NCBI GenBank assembly: GCA_964588665.1 | Contig: CAZPQQ010000032.1 | Span: 1 to 35,126, forward strand | Source: UBA2160 sp964588665 | Lineage (GTDB): Bacteria; Chloroflexota; Dehalococcoidia; Lucifugimonadales; UBA1123 | Direction of reading: 5' to 3' | DNA length: 35,126 bases | Part shown: piece after piece, positions 15,859 to 24,732 of the stretch | How positions within the stretch are numbered: the stretch's first letter is position 1 | Layout of the letters: the number at the start of each line of letters is the position of its first letter | The notes under the pieces: generated by a model | Database searches by the model: none | What the model was told of the DNA's origin: nothing | Seen by the model: only the letters and a program-made list of their open reading frames with translations | Position numbers and translations under genes: made by a program

Positions 15859-16051
15859 CTGGTCACCTCTCTGATACTGGAATCGTGACTGCGGAACAGG
15901 TGCATGGTATCCCGCGACAGCGGAGCACGCAACACCAGGCGCCGACCAGCGAAATACTGAACGCATCCGGACAGACCGGTTTTCGATCATCGCAATCGAG
16001 ATTGCGTCGAGGGCTCCGCTGTGCCCGCGGAATTGGAGCAGCCTGTGGCTG

Positions 16052-16080
16052 TTGTCGAGAGCGAGGCTGGTTGCTACAGT
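16052..16080 (+). promoter_or_regulatory. Probable promoter of the quinone oxidoreductase gene
   Basis: TTGTCG (16052-16057) and TACAGT (16075-16080) are spaced by 17 bp, ending 29 bp before the ATG, in the divergent region 15859-16109. Confidence 0.5.
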
Positions 16081-16109
16081 GTACCGAACGAAATCAGGAG
16101 GGATTGGCC

Positions 16110-17075
16110 ATGAAGGCAGCACAGGCTTTGCAAACGGGCGGACCGGAAGTGCTGCGGTACGTTGACGTGCCGGACCCCGTCCCTGGCGCAGGTCAGGCGC
16201 TGATCGACATCCAGGCGAGCGGTGTGAACTACACCGACGTGTACTCCCGTTCCGGCATGACTCCGCCGACGCTGCCGGTGATCCCCGGGGTCGAGGGCGC
16301 GGGTGTCGTTGCTCAGATCGGCGACGGCGTCACCGAGGTGGCCGTCGGCGACACCGTGGCCTACTCGGGCGTGGGTTCATCGTATGCCGAGAAGGTCGTC
16401 GCGTTCGCCTCCAGCCTGGTTAAGATGCCCGACGGCGTCAGCGCAGAGATGGGCGCGGCCGTGATGCTCCAGGGCATGACCGCCCACTACCTGTGCCACG
16501 CGACCTACCCGGTGAAGCCAGGCGACACGGTGCTGGTTCATGCTGCGGCGGGCGGCGTCGGTTTGCTGCTGACTCAGATGGTGAAGTCGTTGGGCGGCAC
16601 GGTAATCGCCACCGTCTCGACCGAAGAGAAAGCAGCGCTAGCCCGCGGCGCAGGAGCCGACCACGTCATCAACTACGCCGAGACCGACTTTGAGGAGGGC
16701 GTGCGCGAGATCACCGGCGGCGCGGGAATCCAAGTCGTTTACGACTCAGTCGGCAAGACCACGTTCGACAAGGGCATCGCCTGCCTGGAGCCGACAGGCT
16801 ACATGGTGCTTTACGGCCAGGCAAGCGGGCCCGTCGACCCGGTGCCCGTGTCAGTTCTCAATGCCAAGTCGCTGTTTCTCACCCGGCCCGGCCTGGGCCA
16901 CTACACACGGACGCGTGAAGAACTGCTGAGCCGTGCAGGCGACATATTGAACTGGGTGCAGTCCGGTCAACTCGACGTACGCATCCACGGCACGTTCGCT
17001 TTGAGCGATGCTGGGGAGGCGCACCGTCAACTCGAAGGTAGACTGACCACAGGCAAGCTGCTGCTGATCCCTTAA
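16110..17075 (+). CDS. Zeta-crystallin-like NADPH:quinone oxidoreductase (MDR family)
   Basis: The 321-aa protein has the usual length of QOR-type medium-chain reductases. The N-terminal GroES-like domain contains ASGVNYTDVYSRSG (36-49) and IPGVEGAG (58-65). The Rossmann motif HAAAGGVG is at 144-151, followed by VIATVSTEEKAALARGAGADHVINY, typical of NADPH binding in QOR. The Cys ligands of zinc alcohol dehydrogenases are absent, as expected for this subgroup. It reduces quinones or enone-type substrates with NAD(P)H in the cytoplasm. AGGAGGG precedes the ATG at 16110; an earlier in-frame start at 15843 runs through the divergent promoter region and is rejected. The amidohydrolase gene follows after 46 bp, so the two are probably co-transcribed. 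Confidence 0.93.
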   Translation: MKAAQALQTGGPEVLRYVDVPDPVPGAGQALIDIQASGVNYTDVYSRSGMTPPTLPVIPGVEGAGVVAQIGDGVTEVAVGDTVAYSGVGSSYAEKVVAFASSLVKMPDGVSAEMGAAVMLQGMTAHYLCHATYPVKPGDTVLVHAAAGGVGLLLTQMVKSLGGTVIATVSTEEKAALARGAGADHVINYAETDFEEGVREITGGAGIQVVYDSVGKTTFDKGIACLEPTGYMVLYGQASGPVDPVPVSVLNAKSLFLTRPGLGHYTRTREELLSRAGDILNWVQSGQLDVRIHGTFALSDAGEAHRQLEGRLTTGKLLLIP

Positions 17076-17121
17076 AGCCTGTGTCGTTCGACTCAGCAAC
17101 GTAACCAGACGGAGGCAGACG

Positions 17122-18732
17122 ATGGACCTAGCTTTGCTTGGCGGCAACGTTCTGACCATGGACAAACGGGATTCGCGGACCGAAGCCATCGGAATCGAAC
17201 GCGGAAAGATCGTCGCGCTTGGTCCGAACGAGGTGGTGTCGAAGATGGTCGGCGGCGACACCAAGACGGTCCAACTCGCCGGTCGGACGGTCATCCCCGG
17301 GTTCATCGACCCGCACAACCACTTCAGCCTGACGACGTTCCAGCCGGTCTCGGTGGACTGCAGCGTCCCTCCGTTCAACGGGATTCAAGAGATCGTCGAC
17401 GCGATCGCCGCTGCCGTCAAAGGGGCGCCCAAGGGAAGGTGGATCTGGGGCTGGGGCTTCAGATCCGCTCAGGTGAGAGAAGGCAGACGCATCACCCGCG
17501 CCGAGCTCGATGAGGCCGCTCCCGAAAATCCGGTCTGCATCGAGGACGGTTCCGTTCACGCGTGCTACGTCAATTCCGCGGCCATGAGGTTGGCTGGCAT
17601 CGACCGGAACACGCCCGACCCCGCGCACGGTGCGATTCTGCGCGACCGGTCCGGCGAGCCCGACGGCGGCATGTGGGAGGAGGCGATGAACCCTTTCTAC
17701 AACCTTTCGATGCGGGCGCACCTGGACCTGTACGGCGACGATGCCGCCGACCTGGTCCGGCAGAACGCCCAGCGATACCTGGCTTGTGGCATTACGGGAG
17801 TTGGCGACGCTCTGGTCACGCCGGACGCAGCCGAACTGTATCGGTCCACGGACAGCCAGGGCAAGATTCCGATTCTTATGCACCAAATGCTGGGTGGCGA
17901 CGGCTTCTTCGCCGCTCCCAACGAGACGTCACGGGGCGAGCGCGGAGACGGCCAGGTCTCCGACCGTCTCCGTGGCGGCACGATGAAGATCTTCATGGAC
18001 CCGGTCTTCCCGAGCTCAGCTCTCATTCGCACGCATTCGCACGGCGACGTCGAGCACGTCGGCGAGAGGTACTACACTCAGGACGAAGTCAACAGCCTAG
18101 TCCTCGAAGCCCACAAACGCGACTTCCAAGTCGCGATCCACTGCCTGGGCACGTGGAGCATCGAGCAGGCGTTGAATGCATTCGAGGCAGCCCAGAAAGC
18201 CCACCACCGTCCGGAGCCGCGATTCCGCATCGAGCACTACAGCCTGCCGACCATCGACCAGATCAGGCGCACGGCGTCCATGGGCGTCGTGGCCACGGTG
18301 CAACCTCCGTTCGTCTTCTCCGGCGCGGTCGCCGCGAAGGAGCGGGCCGACGACATGGGCGGCGGCACGATGGTTTTCCCGTTCAAAACGATGATAGACG
18401 AGGGCGTGACCGTCGCGGCAAGCTCCGACTTCCCTTGCGCGCCGCTCGAGCCTTTGACCGGCATCTACGCCGCGGTCACCCGGACCACCCGCCGAGGCGA
18501 AGGCCCTGTCGTGCCCGAAGAGGCCGTCACTCCCTCGGAGGTGCTGCGAATGTACACCGCCAACGCAGCGTACGCCATGTCGCGCGAGCACGAAGTCGGG
18601 ACGCTGGAGAGCGGAAAACGGGCCGACATGGTGGTCTTGAGCCACGACCTGACAGCAGTCGACCCATCGTACATCCGCGACATCCTCATCGAGCAAACCT
18701 ATGTCGACGGTGTGCTGGTCCACGAGCGGTAG
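17122..18732 (+). CDS. YtcJ-like amidohydrolase family metal-dependent hydrolase
   Basis: The 536-aa protein has the Amidohydro_3 layout: a small N-terminal beta domain, then PGFIDPHNHF with metal-binding His65 and His67, the QVAIHCLGTWSIEQAL segment, RFRIEHYSLP, and AASSDFPCAPLEPLTGIYAAVTR near the C-terminus, closing with an ESGKRADMVVLSHD strand. Relatives hydrolyse amide or related bonds of small cyclic or N-acyl compounds in the cytoplasm; the substrate cannot be read from sequence. GGAGG lies about 10 bp before the ATG. It follows the quinone oxidoreductase by 46 bp, suggesting a two-gene catabolic operon. The 92-bp tandem repeat begins 15 bp after the stop. Confidence 0.92.
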   Translation: MDLALLGGNVLTMDKRDSRTEAIGIERGKIVALGPNEVVSKMVGGDTKTVQLAGRTVIPGFIDPHNHFSLTTFQPVSVDCSVPPFNGIQEIVDAIAAAVKGAPKGRWIWGWGFRSAQVREGRRITRAELDEAAPENPVCIEDGSVHACYVNSAAMRLAGIDRNTPDPAHGAILRDRSGEPDGGMWEEAMNPFYNLSMRAHLDLYGDDAADLVRQNAQRYLACGITGVGDALVTPDAAELYRSTDSQGKIPILMHQMLGGDGFFAAPNETSRGERGDGQVSDRLRGGTMKIFMDPVFPSSALIRTHSHGDVEHVGERYYTQDEVNSLVLEAHKRDFQVAIHCLGTWSIEQALNAFEAAQKAHHRPEPRFRIEHYSLPTIDQIRRTASMGVVATVQPPFVFSGAVAAKERADDMGGGTMVFPFKTMIDEGVTVAASSDFPCAPLEPLTGIYAAVTRTTRRGEGPVVPEEAVTPSEVLRMYTANAAYAMSREHEVGTLESGKRADMVVLSHDLTAVDPSYIRDILIEQTYVDGVLVHER

Positions 18733-18747
18733 CGGGCGGGAGACCAG

Positions 18748-19000
18748 CTTGGCCGTGAACGGCCAGAGCACCGGGATTGCCGGTCGGCGGCCGACAGTGG
18801 TGGCCTCGGTCTTCAGGCCGAGCCTGGGCGGCAGGTTGGCTTGGCCGTGAACGGCCAGAGCACCGGGATTGCCGGTCGGCAGCCGACGGTCGTGGCCTCG
18901 GTCTTTAGGCCGAGCCCGGGCGGCAGGTTGGCTTGGCCGTGAACGGTCAGAGCACCGGGATTGCCGGTCGGCAGCCGACAGTGGTGGCCTCGGTCTTTAG
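18748..19000. repeat. Tandem repeat, 92-bp unit, 2.75 copies, hairpin-rich
   Basis: Copies are at 18748-18839, 18840-18931 and a partial one at 18932-19000. Each unit contains short palindromes: GGCCGTGAACGGCC, ACCGG(5 nt)CCGGT, GTCGGC(G/A)GCCGAC, and GGCCT(8 nt)AGGCC. The copies differ at few positions. The G/A change in the third palindrome and the C/T change in the fourth fall in loops, and the C to T change in copy 3 of the first gives a G-U pair. The last copy ends abruptly at the putative mobile-element end. No ORF is supported. A structured RNA, a termination region or a protein-binding array are possibilities. Confidence 0.9.
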
Positions 19001-19354
19001 AGCCTGTCTCACAACCCTCCTGGGACCATTCAAAGTGATTGCGGCGACCGTGGCCGAAACTATCGGTTTTTCTTCTGACCTATCCTTCGACTCCCAGGTG
19101 GTGAAGGCATACTCCAGCCAGCAACCGAGTTTGTTGACGAAATCCGGCGCCGAAGGGAAATCGTTGCAAAGGGTTCCGTCGGGGAGAAGATACGGCGGAG
19201 ATTGCGAGTCGGGCGGCGCCAGGGCGTCCGGCCCGGACAGATGGTAGTGGATGTTGAAGTGGTCTGTCGGCTCAGTCTGCTGCGCCGAGGCAGGAGCCGC
19301 CTGTGGCAGAAACAGTACGATGGCTACGAGAACAGCTAGGCCAACCTTCTTCAT
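18947..19354 (-). pseudogene. Truncated gene for a secreted protein, 3' end replaced by repeat sequence
   Basis: From the ATG at 19354 the product begins MKKVGLAVLVAIVLFLPQAAPASAQQ, a clear signal peptide with a likely cut after ASA. Next comes DHFNIHYHLSG, a proline-rich turn and LEYAFTTWES. This resembles the start of secreted metalloprotease-like proteins that begin with an HF-x-IHY strand, but the similarity is recalled, not searched. After about residue 85 the sequence loses that character and runs through the element end (19014-18999) into the 92-bp repeat before stopping at 18947. The gene has its own near-consensus promoter (19472-19500). It is called a 3'-truncated gene; a short functional secreted protein cannot be excluded. 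Weak GGGG precedes the start. Confidence 0.6.
18999..19014. mobile_element. Putative transposable-element end, copy 1
   Basis: AGAGCCTGTCTCACAA matches 15 of 16 bases at 35072-35087. Here it interrupts the third 92-bp repeat unit exactly after TTTAG and adjoins the truncated secreted-protein gene. Sequence beyond the 16 bp is not shared between the two sites, as expected for related inverted ends of different elements or a remnant. No transposase gene is in the window. Confidence 0.45.
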
Positions 19355-19471
19355 CGCCCCGCAACATTTCCGCACTCGAAGCACCCGTATGCCCGCCCCG
19401 CCCCGATGCCTGCGGAAACGTGCAGACGTTGACAGGCGGCGTCGTTAAGACTTCGGTTTGGGGTGGCCCCG

Positions 19472-19500
19472 ACTATACGACCAAGGTCTGATGCTGTCAA
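19472..19500 (-). promoter_or_regulatory. Near-consensus sigma70-type promoter of the truncated secreted-protein gene
   Basis: On the minus strand TTGACA (19495-19500) and TATAGT (19472-19477) are 17 bp apart. Transcription would begin near 19465, leaving a leader of about 110 nt before the ATG at 19354. Confidence 0.65.
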
Positions 19501-19599
19501 TTTCGTGCGCAACCTCCCGTCCGCTTCAGGGTTGTCGACACGATTCGGCTGCTGTGTTGGGCCGAGCATCGACGTGTTAGTCTCTTCGCCACGCCGCAG

Positions 19600-19628
19600 T
19601 TGACCGTGGAAGGGCAGGGTGCTACATT
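19600..19628 (+). promoter_or_regulatory. Probable promoter of the ACMSD-type amidohydrolase gene
   Basis: TTGACC (19600-19605) and TACATT (19623-19628) have 17-bp spacing, about 118 bp before the ATG. The region 19501-19599 between the two divergent promoters holds no recognised gene. Confidence 0.5.
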
Positions 19629-19745
19629 TTCGCGTGGCGCGCCCGTACGAAGGTTGAACAGGCCGGTGCATTCTTGGCCGATTCCGGTTGGACGGACCGG
19701 CTGACGCCAACACGGTCCAATCTGGCGCACAGAAACGGGGACGAC

Positions 19746-20708
19746 ATGCGAAGCATAGACATTCACGCCCACATATCACCGCAGCCGTTCATCGACGCGA
19801 TGGAGGCCGGCGAAAACTGGCACGGCATCACCTCCGAGGCGGTGGCGTCCCATCGGCACAATCCAAGAACCGTGTGGTCGACGGAAGCCCGGTTGGCGGA
19901 CATGGATTCACTGGGCGTCGACGTCCAGGTGCTATCGACCAACGCGGTGTTCTACTATTACGACAAAGACGCCTCGGCCGTCGCTGCGATGGCCCGCGAC
20001 TGCAACGACTACGTTTCCGGCCTGACGAAGGAGCACCCGGATCGGTTCGAGGGGCTCGGCACGCTGCCGATGCAGGACATCCCGGCGTCCATCGAGGAGC
20101 TCGAACGGTGCATGGGCGAGCTTGGCCTCAAGGGCGCCATGATCGGCGACCACGTCAACGGCCGGACCTTCGACGAACCCGAATTCCTCCCGTTGTGGAA
20201 AGCGGCAGAGCGGACGGGCGCGATGATCCTCATTCACCAGGGCGGCCCTACGATCGTCAGCCCGCGATCGAGCCGTTATCACCTGCCCAATTCCATCGGC
20301 AACATGGCCGACAGAGCCGTTACGTTTGCGTGCTTCGTTTTCGGCGGCATCATGGACGCCTGCCCGGACTTGAGGGTGTGCCTGTCTCACGGGGGCGGCT
20401 ACACGTGCTTCGGCATCGGCCGTATGGATCGAGGCTGGCAAGTCCGGCCTGAGGCGAGAGGCAAGCTTGAGCGACCGCCCAGCGAGTACCTCGACAAGTT
20501 CTACTACGACACGATCACGCACAGCGAGGACGCGCTTCGGTACATCATCGACAAGGTCGGCGTCGACCGGGTGCTATTCGGCACCGACTGGCCATACGAC
20601 ATGTGCACCGACTGGCCCGCGTCCTGGATTCTGAGCTTGGAGAGCCTTACCGAGGAAGAGAAAGGAAAGATCCTCTCGAAGAACCTCGAAGAACTGCTCG
20701 GGTTATGA
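19746..20708 (+). CDS. Amidohydrolase 2 (ACMSD-type) family decarboxylase/hydrolase
   Basis: The 320-aa protein begins MRSIDIHAHISP with metal ligands His7 and His9. LIHQGG provides His164, LSHGGGY His215, and FGTDWPY Asp281, the complete metal set of the amidohydrolase-related decarboxylase family (aminocarboxymuconate-semialdehyde decarboxylase, gamma-resorcylate decarboxylase and relatives). The helix RYIIDKVGVDRVLFGTDWP is a family signature. Such enzymes decarboxylate or hydrolyse aromatic or ring-cleavage products in the cytoplasm. The ATG at 19746 is preferred over the in-frame start at 19674 because the conserved DIHAH strand normally begins the protein; a modest GGGGACG precedes it. 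It is followed by a beta-lactamase-fold gene 118 bp downstream. Confidence 0.92.
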   Translation: MRSIDIHAHISPQPFIDAMEAGENWHGITSEAVASHRHNPRTVWSTEARLADMDSLGVDVQVLSTNAVFYYYDKDASAVAAMARDCNDYVSGLTKEHPDRFEGLGTLPMQDIPASIEELERCMGELGLKGAMIGDHVNGRTFDEPEFLPLWKAAERTGAMILIHQGGPTIVSPRSSRYHLPNSIGNMADRAVTFACFVFGGIMDACPDLRVCLSHGGGYTCFGIGRMDRGWQVRPEARGKLERPPSEYLDKFYYDTITHSEDALRYIIDKVGVDRVLFGTDWPYDMCTDWPASWILSLESLTEEEKGKILSKNLEELLGL

Positions 20709-20826
20709 AATCACCCTGAAGTCCAGAATGGCTGATGCTTGATCGTCCGCCACGCCCGATCCAAGCAGCGAATGAACGCGCGCCCGGTTTGGTTGCATGG
20801 CGCACGTTGGCGAGAGTGATCGCCGT

Positions 20827-21915
20827 ATGAACTCCGAAAACGAACTGGACCAATACTTCCGACGGCTGGAAGAGCAAGATAGATTCTCCGGCGTCGTTTT
20901 CATCACGAGAGGAGATTCACATCTCTACTCGGGAGCCTACGGCTATGCCAGCCGGTCATGGAGAATCAAAAATACGCTGGAAACCAGGTTCGACACAGCA
21001 TCGATCACCAAGCTTTTCACGTCGATCGCTACGTTACAGTTGATCGACCAAGGTCTCCTGGAGTTCGAGACCGGCGTAACGGAATTGCTGGATCTACGCA
21101 ACACCGCCATCTCCCCTGAGGTCAACGTACACCACCTCCTGACCCACTCCTCGGGAATCGGAGACGACGCGGATGAAGAGGCAGGCGAGCGTTATGAGGA
21201 CCTTTGGAGGGACAAGCCCAACTATTCCGTCACGGCGACCGCCGATTTCCTGCCTCAGTTCGTTCACAAGCCCCCCAACTTCCCGCCAGGACAGGGGACT
21301 CGGTATTGCAACTGCGGATACATCCTGCAGGGGTTGGCGGTGGAGAAAATCACCGGAATGCCCTACCGCGAATACGTGAAAGAGAACGTCTTTGACCGTG
21401 CGGGGATGGACCATTCAGGGTTCTTCCGCATGGACCAGGTGTATGACGATGTCGCAGAGGGCAGCGACCCCATTCGAATCGACAGCGGCGATGTAGTGGG
21501 TTGGAAGAAGAACATCTACTCTTACCCGCCGATTGGGTCGCCAGATGGCGGCGCCCACGTGACCGCTGGTGACCTCGATCGATTCATCCGTGTAGTCAAA
21601 GCTAGTGGATTGCTTTCGCCGAAAATGACCGACGCGTTCCTGACGCCACAGGTTGTCGATCGTCGCATGGACGGCTGGACCAAGATGTATGGCTACGGGC
21701 TATGGCACCACGTGGACGAAACCTCGAAGGTGGTGTTCTACGAGAAAGAGGGCATAAACGCAGGCGTCAGCGGACTCATACGCCACTATCCGGACCGAGA
21801 CGTCAGCGTAGTGATTCTCTCGAACATGGAAGCCGGCGCGTGGGATCCGATTCAAAAGATTCACGGCGTTGTCATGTCGGATGGGATTGGTTGGCTCGGC
21901 GTTCGGCCCTGCTAA
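20827..21915 (+). CDS. Class C beta-lactamase family serine hydrolase
   Basis: The 362-aa protein has the penicillin-binding/beta-lactamase fold motifs SITK at Ser59-Lys62, YCN at 160-162 and a late KEGINAGVSG in place of KTG. HHLLTHSSGIGD and PPNFPPGQG around the second motif are typical. There is no signal peptide, so it is probably cytoplasmic and acts as an esterase or peptidase-like hydrolase rather than in antibiotic resistance; the family is broad. The start at 20827 is chosen over 20797 because GAGAG precedes it and the extra ten residues look unrelated, but the ribosome site is weak. The flanking catabolic genes suggest a small-molecule ester or amide substrate. Confidence 0.88.
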   Translation: MNSENELDQYFRRLEEQDRFSGVVFITRGDSHLYSGAYGYASRSWRIKNTLETRFDTASITKLFTSIATLQLIDQGLLEFETGVTELLDLRNTAISPEVNVHHLLTHSSGIGDDADEEAGERYEDLWRDKPNYSVTATADFLPQFVHKPPNFPPGQGTRYCNCGYILQGLAVEKITGMPYREYVKENVFDRAGMDHSGFFRMDQVYDDVAEGSDPIRIDSGDVVGWKKNIYSYPPIGSPDGGAHVTAGDLDRFIRVVKASGLLSPKMTDAFLTPQVVDRRMDGWTKMYGYGLWHHVDETSKVVFYEKEGINAGVSGLIRHYPDRDVSVVILSNMEAGAWDPIQKIHGVVMSDGIGWLGVRPC

Positions 21916-21974
21916 CGACTGCGTCTGCGAGTTCAGTTCACCAAATTAGGCGGCCCGAATGAGCGTAGGATTAG

Positions 21975-22003
21975 TTGACTGAAATCTTGAGCAACACTAA
22001 CAT
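21975..22003 (+). promoter_or_regulatory. Probable promoter of the transketolase-like gene
   Basis: TTGACT (21975-21980) and TAACAT (21998-22003) are separated by 17 bp, about 90 bp upstream of the ATG. Confidence 0.55.
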
Positions 22004-22093
22004 AGGCGTCGTCGGAGTCAGCCATGTAGCATCGACCGATTTTCCTGACATTGAACCTCCCAATCCCACCTCATGTTTGGAGCAAATTGAACC

Positions 22094-24655
22094 ATGACGG
22101 ATACAACTGCAAACTCCGTGGCCAACGTAAATTCTGTGGCGCTGTCAGCCCGTCAGAACCGCAGCGCGGTGTCGATCCCCGCGTATGACCGTGCGCGATT
22201 GGAGGACATTGGATTCCTGTCTGCGATGACGATGGTCACCATGTGCAATTATGCCCAAACCGGCCACTTCGGCGGACCCTTGGCTTACACGCCTTACACG
22301 ATTGCCACCCACCTGGTCGGCCCTGAACTCGGCGGCCTGAGCTACGATTACCGCCGCCCCAAGCATCCCTACGCCGACAAATTCCTGCTGGCGGGCGGCC
22401 ACAACGTCCCTGTGCTGTACGCGCTTTGGATACTGATGGGAGAGGCCCTGGAGCGAAAACACGCCGAGACCGGCGACGACCGGTACGCGGCCGATCCCGA
22501 ATCGCGAATGCTGTCCATCGATGCGCTGGGCTTTCGCCGAGGCAAAGGCGCTCTGATGTCGTTGCTGCGTGACCACGACCTTGAGGACCACCCGTTGATG
22601 GCCCAGGCGAAGATCAGAGGCATCAGGTCCTTGTCCGGCCACGCGGAGACGACCGACCTCACCAACGACGTCAACGGTGGGCCGTCGGGGATCGGGGTCG
22701 CGACTGCCAGCGGCAAGGCGGCGTTCTGGGATATGGTCGGAGCCCCCGAGACGCTCAAAGTGCTTGCCATCGAAGGCGAGTTCGCACTGACTAGCGGCCA
22801 CGCTCAAGAGTTGAAGACGCAGGCCGTTGCTCAACGGGTCGGAAAACGTTTGCGGCTGCTCCTCTCGTACAACAACGCTGGAATCGATGACGAGCTGATC
22901 GGCGGCGTTGTCAACTCGGATTTTGAGTCTTACAAATTGGAAGATCAGTGGGCGTCATATGGCTGGAACGTCCTGACCATCGAAGATGGGAACGACTACG
23001 ACCAAGTTGTCGCGGCGCTCAAGACGATGGAGGATTGGGACCGAGCCGACGACAGACCGATGATCGTCATTGGCAAAACCGTAAAGGGATGGTGGCCCGC
23101 CGCCGCAGAGGGAAACATCCCAGGATACGGCGAGCAGGTCGTCAGCTATAAGAGTCATCCGTACGCATTCCCGATGAACGGAGACTACTATCAATCCCTG
23201 GCGTCGACCTTCGAGGAGCGTTTCGGCGTGCGATTCGACGGCATCCGAGACGGCGCTGTGCCCGACGGACGCGAGCGCCTCATCCAGTTCAAACACAACA
23301 TGGACGTCATCATGTCGGTGCTCGAACAAGACGGTCTCAAAGACTGGTTGGCCGACCGATTGGTTGAGATCGGCGACACCGTTGACGACGCGACGCCGCT
23401 CAGGATCGATCGAACGATTGATCCGTTCCAAGACGCCCGACTTACCGTCGCCGAGTTACCCACCGATCCGCAGAACGTCACGATTCGCAATCCGATCTCG
23501 AACGACGAGAAAGAAGTATTGATAAAGCTGTTCGAGCAGCCCGGCCAAGTCCGAGGAACGCGTCGCGCGATTTCCGAGATTATCAAGTGGATGAACCACG
23601 TAACCGACAACCGATTCATTACCATCGCCGCTGATCTGTCCGATTCAATAAACATGGAATCGGGTTCATTGTGGGGCCACTACGATCCATTGAGCAACCC
23701 GGCAGGGACGCGACTCAAAGCGGCGATTCAAGAGGCGGGCAACGCTTCGACAGCCGTCGGGTTGATCAGCCAGTCCGCATCGCTCGACCCGAGTCGACAC
23801 GTCGGAGTATGGGCGTTGACGGGAACCTACGGCGCGTTCACCCCGCTGATGTATCTCCCTGCAAGGGTTTGGAGCCAGCAGAACCAGGACAGCCCGTTCC
23901 GGCTTGGCGTTCTGAACATTCTCGCCGGACATTCGGGACCTGAAACGGCAGCCGACGCGCGCACTCACTTCGGGATCTTCTCGCCGCAGGTGTGGAAGTT
24001 GTTCCCTCGACACCAGGTCATCACGTTGAGTTTCTGGGATTACAACGACGTGGCGCCGGCCTACTTCGCGGCCGCGGAAATCGCCGCGCGAGATCCGAAA
24101 GTAGGGGTGATCGTTCTCGAAACGGCCAGACCCGACTTCGCCGTCGCAGACCGAAACAAGTTTGCGGACACCGATCTCAAGGCGGCGGCCAAAGGGCTGT
24201 ACGTGATAAGAGACTTTGACCCAGACAGGCCGAAACAGGGCTATGTGCTAGTTCAAGGGTCGTCGTCGACCGTGAATCTGGTGTCGGTGCTGCCTCGATT
24301 GGAGCAGGCGGGCGTCAACGTGAAAGTCGTGGCAGCGATCAGCGACGAGCTCTTTGAGCGCCAACCCGAAGAGTACCAACAGTCGGTTTTCCCGCCGGAA
24401 GCCCGATACGACCTCATGGTAGTCAGCACCGGAACCCGACGAGTTTGGCCGTTGCAAAACCTTGGCCCGTTGACCGACGAGTATTCGTTGGTTTCGGATT
24501 GGCACGACGAATGGCTGACCGGTGGCACAGAATCGGACGTTATCACCGAAGCCCATCTCGATCCTGACTCGATCTACAACGGCATCGAGCGCTTCGCCCT
24601 CGAACACGAAAGCCGGATATCCAGACAGATGGATCAGCTCTCGGGTCGGCGGTAA
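22094..24655 (+). CDS. Divergent transketolase-like thiamine-diphosphate enzyme, 853 aa
   Basis: The protein is longer than ordinary transketolases (about 660 aa) and reads as N-terminal ThDP domain, pyrimidine-binding domain and C-terminal domain. Visible parts are MCNYAQTGHFGGPLAYT, HPYADKFLLAGGHNVPVLYAL (a transketolase-like DRFVLSxGH region), SGHAETTDLTNDVNGGPSGIGVATASG, then IAADLSDSIN and AIQEAGNASTAVGL, which carries the catalytic Glu547 equivalent. The GDG motif that binds Mg-ThDP is IEGE here (Glu227-Gly228-Glu229), followed by YNNAG with Asn260/261 at the expected distance. It probably transfers two-carbon units or acts on a related keto substrate, but the altered motif and the length make the reaction uncertain. 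GGAG lies 11 bp before the ATG. The cupin pseudogene follows after 77 bp. Confidence 0.85.
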   Translation: MTDTTANSVANVNSVALSARQNRSAVSIPAYDRARLEDIGFLSAMTMVTMCNYAQTGHFGGPLAYTPYTIATHLVGPELGGLSYDYRRPKHPYADKFLLAGGHNVPVLYALWILMGEALERKHAETGDDRYAADPESRMLSIDALGFRRGKGALMSLLRDHDLEDHPLMAQAKIRGIRSLSGHAETTDLTNDVNGGPSGIGVATASGKAAFWDMVGAPETLKVLAIEGEFALTSGHAQELKTQAVAQRVGKRLRLLLSYNNAGIDDELIGGVVNSDFESYKLEDQWASYGWNVLTIEDGNDYDQVVAALKTMEDWDRADDRPMIVIGKTVKGWWPAAAEGNIPGYGEQVVSYKSHPYAFPMNGDYYQSLASTFEERFGVRFDGIRDGAVPDGRERLIQFKHNMDVIMSVLEQDGLKDWLADRLVEIGDTVDDATPLRIDRTIDPFQDARLTVAELPTDPQNVTIRNPISNDEKEVLIKLFEQPGQVRGTRRAISEIIKWMNHVTDNRFITIAADLSDSINMESGSLWGHYDPLSNPAGTRLKAAIQEAGNASTAVGLISQSASLDPSRHVGVWALTGTYGAFTPLMYLPARVWSQQNQDSPFRLGVLNILAGHSGPETAADARTHFGIFSPQVWKLFPRHQVITLSFWDYNDVAPAYFAAAEIAARDPKVGVIVLETARPDFAVADRNKFADTDLKAAAKGLYVIRDFDPDRPKQGYVLVQGSSSTVNLVSVLPRLEQAGVNVKVVAAISDELFERQPEEYQQSVFPPEARYDLMVVSTGTRRVWPLQNLGPLTDEYSLVSDWHDEWLTGGTESDVITEAHLDPDSIYNGIERFALEHESRISRQMDQLSGRR

Positions 24656-24732
24656 GGCTAGTCATCAGACGGCATGCCCGCAGCCGGCCTCGTCTGATCA
24701 TTCGCAACTGTCCCCGTGTGTTGGGAGGCAAC

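Noticed and set aside
17562..18758. Long open frame (398 codons) overlapping the amidohydrolase on the same strand
   Set aside because: It is an Arg/Pro-rich shadow frame of the well-supported YtcJ-like gene, caused by high GC third positions.
18748..19000. CRISPR array
   Set aside because: The 92-bp units are contiguous without unique spacers, and no cas genes are present.
20827..21915. Antibiotic-resistance beta-lactamase
   Set aside because: The fold motifs are present, but there is no signal peptide and the class C-like family is mostly esterases and peptidases; the context is catabolic.
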